Origin: Neobacillus mesonae
GTDB lineage: Bacteria; Bacillota; Bacilli; Bacillales; Cytobacillaceae
Reading direction: 5' to 3'
Length of the DNA stretch: 64,000 nt
NCBI RefSeq assembly: GCF_023715155.1
Contig: NZ_JAMBNQ010000011.1
Coordinates: 1-64,000 of the forward strand
The notes under the pieces are model-generated. The model saw only the letters and a list, made by a program, of their open reading frames with translations. It had not been told where the DNA came from and made no database searches. Shown piece after piece: positions 17,711-26,385 of this stretch. Position 1 is the first letter of the stretch. Each line of letters begins with the position of its first letter. The position numbers and the translations under genes were made by a program.

Positions 17711-18026
17711 AAAAAAAACTCCTTTAAAATGATAAAACAATTAAAATTATAGCCTATTTTGCTGAAAAAAGACAAAAGGTCACTAATTGAAAAAACACTA
17801 CCCTGTTATAATACATAAATAAATCTGTTATATAAAAGGATAAAGATGGAAGTTCAGGTGTGACAAAGGATTAATGAGAATATAAAAAAGTGTATTAAAA
17901 AATACTATCAGGTGTTTAACATTTATCACAGCCGTTTTTGCTAAATTCCCCTACAATATCGATAAGTACTAAAAAATGTAATTCATTATGATGCCGTTGT
18001 TGAACGAAAGTGAGGGAAAGGATATT
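17711..18026. other. Divergent intergenic region
   Basis: This spans the upstream regions of the radical SAM gene (left) and the oxidoreductase operon (right). A TATAAT lies at 17807-17812 on the plus strand with TTGAAA only 14 bases upstream, which is short spacing. GAGGGAAAGG at the right end is the ribosome site for the oxidoreductase. No other element was recognised. Confidence 0.45.
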
Positions 18027-19040
18027 ATGTCTATTTTACCAAAGAAAAACGAACTGGGTTTTTTTGAAATTCGTTTAGAATCGATTGGCGGCCTTGGGGC
18101 AAATTTAGCCGGTAAAATGCTTGCAGAAGCAGGGGTATTAAGCCTTGGTTTGAGTGGTTCGAATTTCTCGTCATATGGATCCGAGAAAAAAGGTTCTCCC
18201 GTAAAAAGCTTTATCCGTTTTTGCGATCCGGAAGTCGAAATTAGAGATCACAGTCCAATTGAACAGCCTCATATTGTTGGAGTTTTTCACGAAGCCTTAT
18301 ATAAAACAGTAAATGTTGTAAGCGGCCTTGATGCAGAAGGAATTGTCCTGGTAAACACTTCAAGAGATTTTGATGATGTCAGAAAGGATTTACAGCTTGA
18401 ATATGGTACCCTGGCAATTATTGATGCCTTGTCCATTGCTGTGGAGGAAAAGACAAAAGTAAATACAGCAATGCTTGGGGCTTTATACCGAATTTGTGAT
18501 TTCCTTGAACCGGAATCGATGAGGAATGTAATTCGGAAAACATTCACAAAGAAATATCCACATTTAGTTGAACCAAACATTCGTACATTCGATAGAGGAT
18601 ATAACGAGGTACAATTTAAAACATATGAAGTACCAGAAGGAGCTTCAGGTAAAAGTTTTACCCGTCCGCAGCCGCTTTTGGGATATATGACACAAGAAGC
18701 AGGAGGGGTTATCACTGCTCCAGCAAATAGTATTTTAAAAGATTTAAGCGGTTCAAGACAAGGATTTCTTCCAGAGTTCAAACAGGAAAAATGCATCCAT
18801 TGCGCTGCATGTGACAATGTTTGTCCCGACTTTTGTTTTGTCTGGGAGGAAGGGGAAGATAAGCGCGGCAGAAAACAGATGTTTCTTAAAGGGATTGATT
18901 ATCAATATTGCAAAGGGTGCTTAAAATGTGTTGAGGCATGTCCAACCGATGCGCTTGGCGATCTTCGTGAAATGATAGGCTATGCAGATGAAAATCGGGT
19001 AAAACAGAACTTTCCCTATGCGGCAGGAGGTAGATTCTAA
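18027..19040 (+). CDS. 2-oxoacid:ferredoxin oxidoreductase, fused gamma-delta subunit
   Basis: The first subunit of an oxygen-sensitive enzyme that converts a 2-oxoacid and CoA to acyl-CoA, CO2 and reduced ferredoxin. Residues about 10-185 form the gamma domain (GGLGANLAGKMLAEAGV; SNFSSYGSEKKGSPV). The C-terminal part carries two ferredoxin-like [4Fe-4S] motifs: Cys256, 259, 262, 266 and Cys295, 298, 301, 305. Gamma and delta are therefore fused. ATG at 18027 follows GGGAAAGGA; upstream ATGs at 17988-17991 lack a ribosome site. The next gene starts in its stop codon, so they form an operon. Confidence 0.9.
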   Translation: MSILPKKNELGFFEIRLESIGGLGANLAGKMLAEAGVLSLGLSGSNFSSYGSEKKGSPVKSFIRFCDPEVEIRDHSPIEQPHIVGVFHEALYKTVNVVSGLDAEGIVLVNTSRDFDDVRKDLQLEYGTLAIIDALSIAVEEKTKVNTAMLGALYRICDFLEPESMRNVIRKTFTKKYPHLVEPNIRTFDRGYNEVQFKTYEVPEGASGKSFTRPQPLLGYMTQEAGGVITAPANSILKDLSGSRQGFLPEFKQEKCIHCAACDNVCPDFCFVWEEGEDKRGRKQMFLKGIDYQYCKGCLKCVEACPTDALGDLREMIGYADENRVKQNFPYAAGGRF

Positions 19041-21334
19041 TGGCAATGGCAGAAAATCAAGTAATATCCCAGGGGACACGAGAGCAGGTTTCAACATTTG
19101 AATCGGGAAATGAAATGGCGGCAATGGCAGCTGCCCAAATTAATTATCACATTATGGGATATTTCCCAATTACTCCTTCCACTGAGGTTGCACAGTTCCT
19201 TGACCAAATGAAAACCCGCGGTGAACATGATATTAAGCTGATTCCAGCTGATGGCGAGCATGGTTCTGCAGGTATTTGTTATGGGGCTGCTGTCACTGGT
19301 GCACGTGTTTTTAACGCAACCAGTGCAAACGGATTTTTATACATGCTTGAACAGCTGCCTGTTCAGTCAGGCACCCGTTTCCCAATGGTACTGAATTTAG
19401 TTACCCGTTCAGTCAGTGGTCCGCTGGATATACGCGGGGATCATTCTGACCTTTACTATGCATTAAACACCGGCTGGGTGATTTTAACCGCAAGAACCCC
19501 TCAGGCAGTCTATGACATGAATATTATGGCACTTAAAATTGCAGAACATTCAAAGGTTCGCCTCCCTGTAATTGTTGCTTATGACGGGTTTTTTACTTCT
19601 CATCAAAAACGGCGGGTAGAATACTTTAAGGACCGGCGTGATGTTCAGCAGTTTGTTGGAGAATGCCCAACAAATTATAATTTTGCCAGGGATCCGAAAA
19701 AGCCAGTAACTATTGGTGCACATATGAGCGGTAATGATTTTATCAATAACCATTACCAGCAATCCGAAGCCATGTACAATGCTGGTGCAGTATTTAAAGA
19801 GACAGCCGAAGAATATGCGAAGCTTTCAGGCAGAGAATATCCAATGCTTGATTTATATAAAATGGAAGATGCTGAAGTTGCTTTATTTCTATTAAATTCA
19901 GCAGCCGAATCAGCTAAAGATGTAGCAGACCAGCTTCGTGCCCAAGGAATAAAAGCTGGCGTCATAAGTCCAAATATTATTCGTCCGTTCCCAGCCAAGG
20001 AAATCAGGGAGGCTGTTAAAAATATAAAAGCACTGCTAGTTGGGGAACGCGCCGATTCTTATGGTGCAAACGGTCCAAACCTAACTCATGAAGTGAAGTC
20101 TGCTCTGCAAGATGATAAGCATAATAAAACGATCGTGTTAAGCAGGGTATTTGGTCTGGGCGGTAAGGATTTTTATGCAAGTGATGCAAACAAACTTTTT
20201 GAAATGACGATTGAAGCAATGGAAAAAGGGTATGCAGAGAAGCCTTTTGATTATTACGGCCATATCCCGGGCAATCCGGAAAAGATTCTTAAACCTGTGA
20301 TTTTGCCGCAGCATGGGGATGTATTTAAATCGGGTTTGATTGAAGTGAAAATGGATGAGGAAACAAATAAATTAAAGGTAAAAATACCGCCGCTTAGGGC
20401 ATTGACAGGAAAGCCTAAACGAATTGCTTCAGGTCACGGGGCCTGCCCAGGCTGTGGAATATTTGCTGGTTTAGAACTCTTCTTTAAGGGGATTGAAGGA
20501 GATGTTGTGACCCTTTTCCAAACAGGATGTGCCTATGTTACAACGACCGGTTACCCGCATACATCACATAAACAAACGATGATGCATAACTTGTTCCAAA
20601 ATGGTGCCGCAACTTTATCAGGCACAGTTGAAGCATTTATGGAATTAAAACGCCGAGGCGAAATACAAGTATCGGATGATGCCACATTTGTTATGATAAC
20701 AGGTGATGGCGGTATGGATATTGGGATGGGGTCGGCAATTGGAACTGCACTGCGCGGGCATAAATTAATTATGCTTGAGTATGATAACGAAGGGTATATG
20801 AACACAGGCTCTCAAATGTCGTATTCCACACCAATCGGTCATATGACCAGCACTTCTGGTGTTGGTAAAACCCAGCAAGGTAAAGCATTTCATCATAAAG
20901 ATACTGCCCAAATAATGGCAGCAACAAATATGCCGTATGTTTTCACAGGTTCAGAAGCTTTCCCGCAGGACTTAGTAAAAAAAGGTGCAAAAGCTCAGTG
21001 GTATGCACAAAATGTTGGAACGGTTTACGGGAAATTATTGATTACCTGTCCACTCAACTGGAAGTCCGATGATCGTTATGGAACAAAAATTGTGGAAGCA
21101 GCAGTAAACTCCTGTTTCTTCCCTCTTTATGAAGTAGAACAGGGTATAACTACAATCACTTATAATCCAGAAGAAAAAAACAAACGCATTCCATTATCTG
21201 AATGGCTTAAATACATGGGGAAAACAAAGCATCTATTAAAAGAGGAAAACAAACCAATTTTAGAGGATTTTGAAAAAGAAGTCGAAAAAAGATGGCAGCG
21301 CCTAAAAGCCAAGCATCAAAATCCAATGCTATAA
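19040..21334 (+). CDS. 2-oxoacid:ferredoxin oxidoreductase, fused alpha-beta subunit
   Basis: The catalytic subunit of the two-gene enzyme. The N-terminal half is the alpha region (YFPITPSTEVAQFL, GEHGSAGICYGAA). The C-terminal half is the thiamine-diphosphate beta region with CPGC (Cys469, 472), TGC (Cys497) and a later Cys670 that fit the beta-subunit [4Fe-4S] ligands, and the thiamine motif GDGG (555-558) to DNEGYMNTG (from 582). DNE-YMNTG-Q-S is the pattern seen in pyruvate-type enzymes, so pyruvate is the likeliest substrate, though 2-oxoglutarate or branched 2-oxoacids cannot be excluded. The start ATG shares a base with the upstream stop. A strong terminator follows. Confidence 0.9.
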   Translation: MAMAENQVISQGTREQVSTFESGNEMAAMAAAQINYHIMGYFPITPSTEVAQFLDQMKTRGEHDIKLIPADGEHGSAGICYGAAVTGARVFNATSANGFLYMLEQLPVQSGTRFPMVLNLVTRSVSGPLDIRGDHSDLYYALNTGWVILTARTPQAVYDMNIMALKIAEHSKVRLPVIVAYDGFFTSHQKRRVEYFKDRRDVQQFVGECPTNYNFARDPKKPVTIGAHMSGNDFINNHYQQSEAMYNAGAVFKETAEEYAKLSGREYPMLDLYKMEDAEVALFLLNSAAESAKDVADQLRAQGIKAGVISPNIIRPFPAKEIREAVKNIKALLVGERADSYGANGPNLTHEVKSALQDDKHNKTIVLSRVFGLGGKDFYASDANKLFEMTIEAMEKGYAEKPFDYYGHIPGNPEKILKPVILPQHGDVFKSGLIEVKMDEETNKLKVKIPPLRALTGKPKRIASGHGACPGCGIFAGLELFFKGIEGDVVTLFQTGCAYVTTTGYPHTSHKQTMMHNLFQNGAATLSGTVEAFMELKRRGEIQVSDDATFVMITGDGGMDIGMGSAIGTALRGHKLIMLEYDNEGYMNTGSQMSYSTPIGHMTSTSGVGKTQQGKAFHHKDTAQIMAATNMPYVFTGSEAFPQDLVKKGAKAQWYAQNVGTVYGKLLITCPLNWKSDDRYGTKIVEAAVNSCFFPLYEVEQGITTITYNPEEKNKRIPLSEWLKYMGKTKHLLKEENKPILEDFEKEVEKRWQRLKAKHQNPML

Positions 21335-21340
21335 AACCTC

Positions 21341-21371
21341 AAACGCAAAGCCAAATCGCTTTGCGTTTTTC
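21341..21371 (+). terminator. Terminator of the oxidoreductase operon
   Basis: A perfect AAACGCAAAG/CTTTGCGTTT stem with an eight-base loop and T run. Confidence 0.9.
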
Positions 21372-21496
21372 TTTATTAAGAAAATTCTATTATAAAGAAA
21401 TTAAAAATTACTATATACCAAAAAGGAATTTTCCCGCTTTATGTCGAATAGATTTAATATTATTGCTTGATATGGACGTTAGCGGGGGGACACTAA

Positions 21497-22630
21497 GTGA
21501 AAATGCAGTTCGGTCAGGAGAATACTATTCTTAATGGAAAAGAGAATGGGGAAAGGTTCTTACAAGAGAACCAGCAAAGATATAAACGGATATTTGATGA
21601 TTCAATTGATGGGCTGATCCTTTGGGATAACGATTCACGGATTGTAGATATAAATCTTGCCGGTGAAGAACTCTTTGGCAAATCAAAAAAGCAGCTTATT
21701 GGTCAAGTATTATCGGACTTTTTCTTAACCAAGGACGAACAAGTGTCAGAAATCATCCATCATATCAATATGGCGTTAAAAAACCACCGTTACACTTCTA
21801 CCTTTATTTTCGAAGATCAGGATGGCAATAGTAAATTTATTGAATGTAATTCTAAAATTAATATTACGGAAGGATTAAATTTTTCTGTTTTAAAAGATAT
21901 TACTGAAAAAAATACGATGCAGGAACAGCTTCGAAAATCTGAGACGTTAAATGTAATTGGAGAACTTGCTGCAGGGATTGCTCATGAGATCCGAAACCCA
22001 ATGACCGCATTGAAAGGGTTCATACAGCTGCTGGAAGGAAGTATAAGGAAAGAGCATTCCATGTACTATCAAGTAATCACAGCAGAACTCGAGCGAATCG
22101 ATACCATTATTAACGAATTTTTGCTTCTGGCAAAACCTCAGGCTATACGGTTTCAAGAAAAGGATATTATTCAAATTATGAGGGAGACTATTGATTTATT
22201 GCATGCTCATGCAGTTTTATATAACGTACAATTTGTCACCAATTATGAGAAAGGAAATCTTCCTATTTTCTGTGAACCAAACCAATTAAAAAAGGTTTTT
22301 ATCAATTTAATTAAAAATGCTATCGAGGTTATGCCAAATGGGGGCAAGATCTCAGTCACAATAAAAAGAATAGAAGATGGTCAAATCTATATTGCCATCC
22401 AAGATGAGGGAACAGGGATTTCAAAAGAGAAAATAAAAAAACTTGGGGAACCTTTCTACACAACAAAGGAAAGGGGAACAGGACTTGGCCTGATGGTAAG
22501 TTATAAAATTATTGAAGAACATAAAGGGAAAATAAGAATCGAAAGTGAAGAAGGAAACGGAAGCGTTTTTTATGTTACACTTCCGAGTGACCTTAATTCT
22601 GTCATCCAGGCTGAAAATAGTATGAATTAA
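21497..22630 (+). CDS. kinE: Soluble PAS sensor histidine kinase (KinE-like)
   Basis: A 377-residue cytoplasmic kinase: an N-terminal PAS domain (about 27-140), a HisKA domain with the phospho-acceptor His163 in GIAHEIRNP, and an HATPase domain with N-box, G1 DEGTGIS and G2 GTGLGL. There is no transmembrane segment and no adjacent response regulator, as in Spo0-pathway kinases. Its place just before mtnE corresponds to kinE in B. subtilis, but that protein is about twice as long with more PAS domains, so the symbol rests on synteny. GTG at 21497 follows GGGGGGA; an ATG lies two codons later. Confidence 0.75.
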   Translation: MKMQFGQENTILNGKENGERFLQENQQRYKRIFDDSIDGLILWDNDSRIVDINLAGEELFGKSKKQLIGQVLSDFFLTKDEQVSEIIHHINMALKNHRYTSTFIFEDQDGNSKFIECNSKINITEGLNFSVLKDITEKNTMQEQLRKSETLNVIGELAAGIAHEIRNPMTALKGFIQLLEGSIRKEHSMYYQVITAELERIDTIINEFLLLAKPQAIRFQEKDIIQIMRETIDLLHAHAVLYNVQFVTNYEKGNLPIFCEPNQLKKVFINLIKNAIEVMPNGGKISVTIKRIEDGQIYIAIQDEGTGISKEKIKKLGEPFYTTKERGTGLGLMVSYKIIEEHKGKIRIESEEGNGSVFYVTLPSDLNSVIQAENSMN

Positions 22631-22636
22631 AAAGGA

Positions 22637-22664
22637 GCAATCCAGCAGACAGGATTGCCCTTTT
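22637..22664 (+). terminator. Terminator after the kinE-like gene
   Basis: A GCAATCC/GGATTGC stem with an eight-base loop, then CCTTTTC. Confidence 0.75.
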
Positions 22665-22803
22665 CTATGGAACAATCATTTAACAGTCGAATTTCTCTTT
22701 CCCTTCATATTTGAAATGTTCGAATTTCTCTTTACAACCCTTTATAAAAGTTATACATTTGTGACTAGAATTTCTTTTAAATATCAGAAAAACAGGTGAG
22801 GTC

Positions 22804-23979
22804 ATGAAGCAATTTTCAAAATCAGATTTATTAAATAATCTTCCAAAACAATTTTTTGCAACATTAACCAAAAGAGCCAGCCAATACATTGAGCAAGGCT
22901 ATGATGTCATTAATTTAGGGCAGGGCAACCCGGATCAGCCCACTCCAAAACATATTGTAACCAAGCTGCAGAAGGCTGCAGAAAACCCAATAAATCATAA
23001 ATATTCTCCATTTCAGGGCTTTCATTACCTTAAACAGGCTGCTGCAGATTTTTACTTAAGAGAATATGGCGTTACGCTCGATCCAAATACTGAAGTGGCG
23101 ATTTTATTTGGCGGAAAAGCGGGACTGGTGGAAATACCACAATGCCTGCTTAACCCTGGAGACACCATTCTTGTGCCTGATCCAGGCTATCCTGATTACT
23201 TGTCAGGAATCGCTTTAGCAAAAGCAGAAATGATTACAATGCCATTACGGGAAGAAAAAGATTATCTGCCAAATTATCAAGATCTTTCATCGGAAGATTT
23301 AACAAAAGCAAAATTAATGTTTCTGAATTACCCTAATAACCCAACTGGTGCTGTAGCAACTGAAAGCTTCTTTGAAGAAACAGTTAAACTGGCAGCTGAG
23401 CATGATATTTGTATTGTCCATGATTTTGCTTATGGTGCACTCGGATTTGATGGAATTAAGCCGCCAAGCTTTTTGCAGGTAAAGGGTGCAAAGGACGTTG
23501 GAGTCGAAATCTATACATTATCAAAAACTTATAATATGGCAGGCTGGCGTGCAGCCTTCGCTGTAGGGAATGCAAGTGTGATATCAGCAATTGAACTGCT
23601 TCAGGATCATTTATATGTCAGCTTATTTGGTGCTGTACAGGAGGCGGCAAAGGAGGCTTTGATTGGGCCACAGGATTGTGTAAAGGAATTAAATGATTTA
23701 TATGAACGAAGAAGAAATGTCCTAATTGAGGGGCTGCGTTCAATAGGCTGGAATGTGACCGCACCAAAAGGTTCGTTTTTTGCTTGGCTTAAAGTGCCGA
23801 ATGGCTATACATCTGAGGAATTTGCAACGATTTTACTCGAACAGGCTCATATTATGGTTGCACCTGGCATTGGATTTGGTAAATTTGGAGAGGGTTTTGT
23901 CAGAGTAGGGCTTCTTTCATCAGAAGAACGTCTTAAAGAGGCAGTCGGAAGAATAAAAAAACTGGGTATTTTTAAATAG
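22804..23979 (+). CDS. mtnE: Methionine-salvage aminotransferase MtnE
   Basis: MtnE transaminates 4-methylthio-2-oxobutyrate to methionine, the last step of methionine salvage. The 391-residue class I aminotransferase has NLGQGNPDQPTP at the N-terminus, DPGYPDY, NYPNNPTGA, the PLP lysine in LSKTYNMAGWR (Lys241), and GSFFAWL. It follows the B. subtilis MtnE (YkrV) sequence closely. The other mtn genes that flank it there are absent. GTGAGGTC precedes the ATG. The 140 bases upstream show no S-box (SAM riboswitch) features, in contrast with the B. subtilis mtn operons. Confidence 0.87.
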   Translation: MKQFSKSDLLNNLPKQFFATLTKRASQYIEQGYDVINLGQGNPDQPTPKHIVTKLQKAAENPINHKYSPFQGFHYLKQAAADFYLREYGVTLDPNTEVAILFGGKAGLVEIPQCLLNPGDTILVPDPGYPDYLSGIALAKAEMITMPLREEKDYLPNYQDLSSEDLTKAKLMFLNYPNNPTGAVATESFFEETVKLAAEHDICIVHDFAYGALGFDGIKPPSFLQVKGAKDVGVEIYTLSKTYNMAGWRAAFAVGNASVISAIELLQDHLYVSLFGAVQEAAKEALIGPQDCVKELNDLYERRRNVLIEGLRSIGWNVTAPKGSFFAWLKVPNGYTSEEFATILLEQAHIMVAPGIGFGKFGEGFVRVGLLSSEERLKEAVGRIKKLGIFK

Positions 23980-24166
23980 AGCCCTTGCATCATACCTGCT
24001 GAAGTTATGTCGTAAAAACACGAAAATCATTCTAGAAATTGTCGAAAAAGAAATGTTTTGTCTACTTTTGCGAAGCTATTTACTTTTATAAAAAATCTGT
24101 CATAATTCTTCAAGTAGTCTATTTTTTTATCGAATAAAAGTAGAAGCTTAAGAGGCAGGGATTAAA

Positions 24167-24409
24167 GTGCAAGGATATAGTAATACTCAAACAGAAATGA
24201 TAGAAGAAATAAAGGTCAAACGTGAATTAATGATAAAAAGTGCTAATAAATTTGGTTTTACCAGCGATGAAACAATTAAATACAGCCAAGAACTTGATGA
24301 ATTAATTAATGAGTATCATCGTATGATGGGACAAGACTCCAGACCTTACGAAGAGGTAAAATTAGCTTTTAAGCAAACCATTATGATTTGGCCAAAAGTC
24401 CTTATTTGA
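24167..24409 (+). CDS. spo0E: Spo0E-family aspartyl-phosphate phosphatase
   Basis: Spo0E-type proteins remove phosphate from Spo0A-P and so delay sporulation. The 80-residue product has the two-helix hairpin of the family and the signature SQELDELI (40-47). It begins with GTG. Position after mtnE matches spo0E in B. subtilis, though the family has several paralogues per genome, so the symbol is moderate confidence. It is single, with a long terminator hairpin downstream. Confidence 0.83.
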   Translation: MQGYSNTQTEMIEEIKVKRELMIKSANKFGFTSDETIKYSQELDELINEYHRMMGQDSRPYEEVKLAFKQTIMIWPKVLI

Positions 24410-24462
24410 TATGGTGAAATTTATTTACACATCTTAAGTAATTAAAAGCTTCCCCAAGCACA

Positions 24463-24533
24463 TTTGCGGTAAAATGGTCTTCTGAATTTTTAACATTACT
24501 AAGTAATAGGAAGACCAGCTGCCGCATTTTTTT
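24463..24533 (+). terminator. Long-stem terminator after spo0E
   Basis: TGCGG and TGGTCTTC pair with GAAGACCA and CCGCA across a loop of about 28 bases, followed by seven T. The pairing is imperfect between the two blocks. Confidence 0.75.
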
Positions 24534-24645
24534 CTTTTAAAAACCTCCAATTTCATTCATACCCAATCATATTTCTTTATGTGCCAAGCAGGTAATAAAT
24601 GCAAAAATTATTTCTACTAACCGTTGAGTAAAAGGGAGGAAATTA

Positions 24646-24687
24646 ATGACAATTGGTCGTTCTATCCTTCTAAAGGGAAAGCAGTAG
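24646..24687 (+). other. 13-codon reading frame with a strong ribosome site
   Basis: GGGAGG five to six bases before an ATG opens a 13-codon frame (MTIGRSILLKGKQ). It ends just before a tandem repeat. It could be a leader peptide, a remnant of a longer gene, or chance. Confidence 0.3.
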
Positions 24688-24690
24688 AAG

Positions 24691-24803
24691 GCAGATAGCC
24701 GAGGTTTGAGGTCATCAATTCTCTGAAACAGAAAAATGTAAAACAGAGGGAAGATAGCCGAGGTCCATCAACCCCCTAAAACGGAAAAATGCAAAATAGA
24801 GGG
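24691..24803. repeat. Imperfect tandem direct repeat, two copies
   Basis: Copy A (24691-24749) and copy B (24750-24803) share AGATAGCCGAGGT, ATCAA, AAAACGG- or GAAACAG-type blocks, GAAAAATG and AAAATAGAGG-type ends, with one five-base gap. The repeat lies in a 620-base gap between spo0E and the exporter gene. No coding frame runs through both copies. Confidence 0.75.
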
Positions 24804-24918
24804 CAAGTTATGAAATAATTCAGTCCTTGTTGCCATGCTTGTAAATAGTAGAAAAGGAAACAAAGGAAATTGAATATTCCCCAATGCGACTTATGATAGA
24901 GAAAGTACCTAAAAAAAA

Positions 24919-24959
24919 GAAGTGTTGTCTGGTTCATGACAGACAACACTTCTTTTTTT
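24919..24959. terminator. Bidirectional terminator
   Basis: AGAAGTGTTGTCTG/CAGACAACACTTCT, 14 bp, flanked by A8 and T7. It serves the minus-strand exporter gene that ends at 25030. Confidence 0.9.
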
Positions 24960-25029
24960 GAATGTGAAAGGAACATTGTTTTATAACTCCGATAATTGGA
25001 ATCAGATTGAATAACGTTATCCCTCCTAA

Positions 25030-26277
25030 TCATTTATCATGATTTTTATTCCATTCGGAGACCTTTTGATCTGAAGGCAGCAGAAAAGCGGTTAAACCAA
25101 TTAAAGGCAGTATTCCCAGATAGGTTATCATTGTTTGCATTCCAATTAAGTCGGCAATAAATCCCAGCCCTACAGAGCCGACAGCCCCCATCCCGAAGGC
25201 AAGGCCAACTGTAAGTCCTGACATTGTTCCAATTTTTCCGGGAACTAATTCCTGAGCATAAACGACCGTTACTGAAAAGCTGGTCATCAAAATAAATCCC
25301 GTTAGGACAAGTATGATAAACGCCAGGATTGATGGAACATGAGGAAGCAGGATTGAAAGAGGCAACGTACCCAGCATTGAAAAGGAAATCACCGTTTTTT
25401 TACCGAATCTGTCAGCGAGCGGTCCTCCAAAGAAAGTTCCAAAGGCTCCTGAAACTAAAAAGGCAAATAAGAAAATTTGTGATTGTTTTATTGTAAGTGA
25501 ATATTCCTGAATGCCAAAAAAGGCATAAAAGTTCGTCATCCCAGAAATATACCAGCTCCTTGCGAAAATGATGAATAAAACGATCACTAATGTAGTCTTG
25601 ACCTTCTTTGATAAAGGATTCTGTTGGGCAGTTCCGGTATTCTTTTTCTTTCCCTTAGCAGGTGAGGCTGTTAATCTTTCGCTATACCATTTTGCGATAT
25701 ATGCCAATAAAATAACGGCAGCGGCGGCAGCAATCGAAAACCATGAAGCTCCAATTTGGCCTAATGGTACTAAAATAAGAGCAGTTATTAATGGGGCGAA
25801 AGCTTGGCCTGTATTACCACCTACCTGATAAATAGATTGTGCCAGGCCTCGCCTGTTACCGGCAGCCATATGGGCAACTCTTGAACCTTCAGGATGGAAA
25901 ACCGCAGAACCAATCCCTATAAAAAGAACAGAAACAATAATCAATCCAAAATTCGGGGCAAAACCAATTCCCAATACACCGATAAAAGTAAAGGCCAGCC
26001 CAATTGGCAAGGCATAAGGCATTGGTTTTTTATCGGTGAAGATGCCTACAACGGGCTGCATCACCGATGAAACCATGTTTAAAGCAAATGCGATCATACC
26101 AAGCTGGGTAAAAGAAAGGCCCATCGATTTTTCCAAGATGGGAAACATGGCTGGAACTACCGCTTGGATTGCATCATTGAGTAAATGACAAAGTCCAATT
26201 ATGAGGAGGATCTTATAAATAGTACCCTCAGAACTTTTTGGGATTTGCTTTCGGGGGAGTATCGCTTGTTGGCTCAT
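25030..26277 (-). CDS. MFS exporter, fosmidomycin-resistance (Fsr/YfnC) family
   Basis: A 415-residue, twelve-helix major facilitator. The block LCHLLNDAIQAVVPAMFPIL near the first helix, TDKKPMPYALPIG as motif A, and FHPEGSRVAHMAAGNRRGLAQSIYQVGGNTG are typical of the Fsr family, which in B. subtilis is YfnC. A charged loop (about 206-228, KGKKKNTG) separates the halves, followed by ADRFGKK as the second motif A. Substrate is not known for this copy; fosmidomycin or other small amphiphiles are family precedents. AAAAGGAG precedes the ATG. Confidence 0.82.
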   Translation of the reverse strand: MSQQAILPRKQIPKSSEGTIYKILLIIGLCHLLNDAIQAVVPAMFPILEKSMGLSFTQLGMIAFALNMVSSVMQPVVGIFTDKKPMPYALPIGLAFTFIGVLGIGFAPNFGLIIVSVLFIGIGSAVFHPEGSRVAHMAAGNRRGLAQSIYQVGGNTGQAFAPLITALILVPLGQIGASWFSIAAAAAVILLAYIAKWYSERLTASPAKGKKKNTGTAQQNPLSKKVKTTLVIVLFIIFARSWYISGMTNFYAFFGIQEYSLTIKQSQIFLFAFLVSGAFGTFFGGPLADRFGKKTVISFSMLGTLPLSILLPHVPSILAFIILVLTGFILMTSFSVTVVYAQELVPGKIGTMSGLTVGLAFGMGAVGSVGLGFIADLIGMQTMITYLGILPLIGLTAFLLPSDQKVSEWNKNHDK

Positions 26278-26385
26278 AATAATCTCCTTTTTCTACAAAT
26301 ATCTCTGAATCTTCTATCACTATATATTACTACCATAAAGTTTATTTGAGAAATAGTTATTTTGCATTTAGAAACAAAAAACGGA

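Noticed and set aside
22665-22803. Possible SAM riboswitch before mtnE
   Set aside because: The gap is too short after the preceding terminator and the S-box core sequences are absent.
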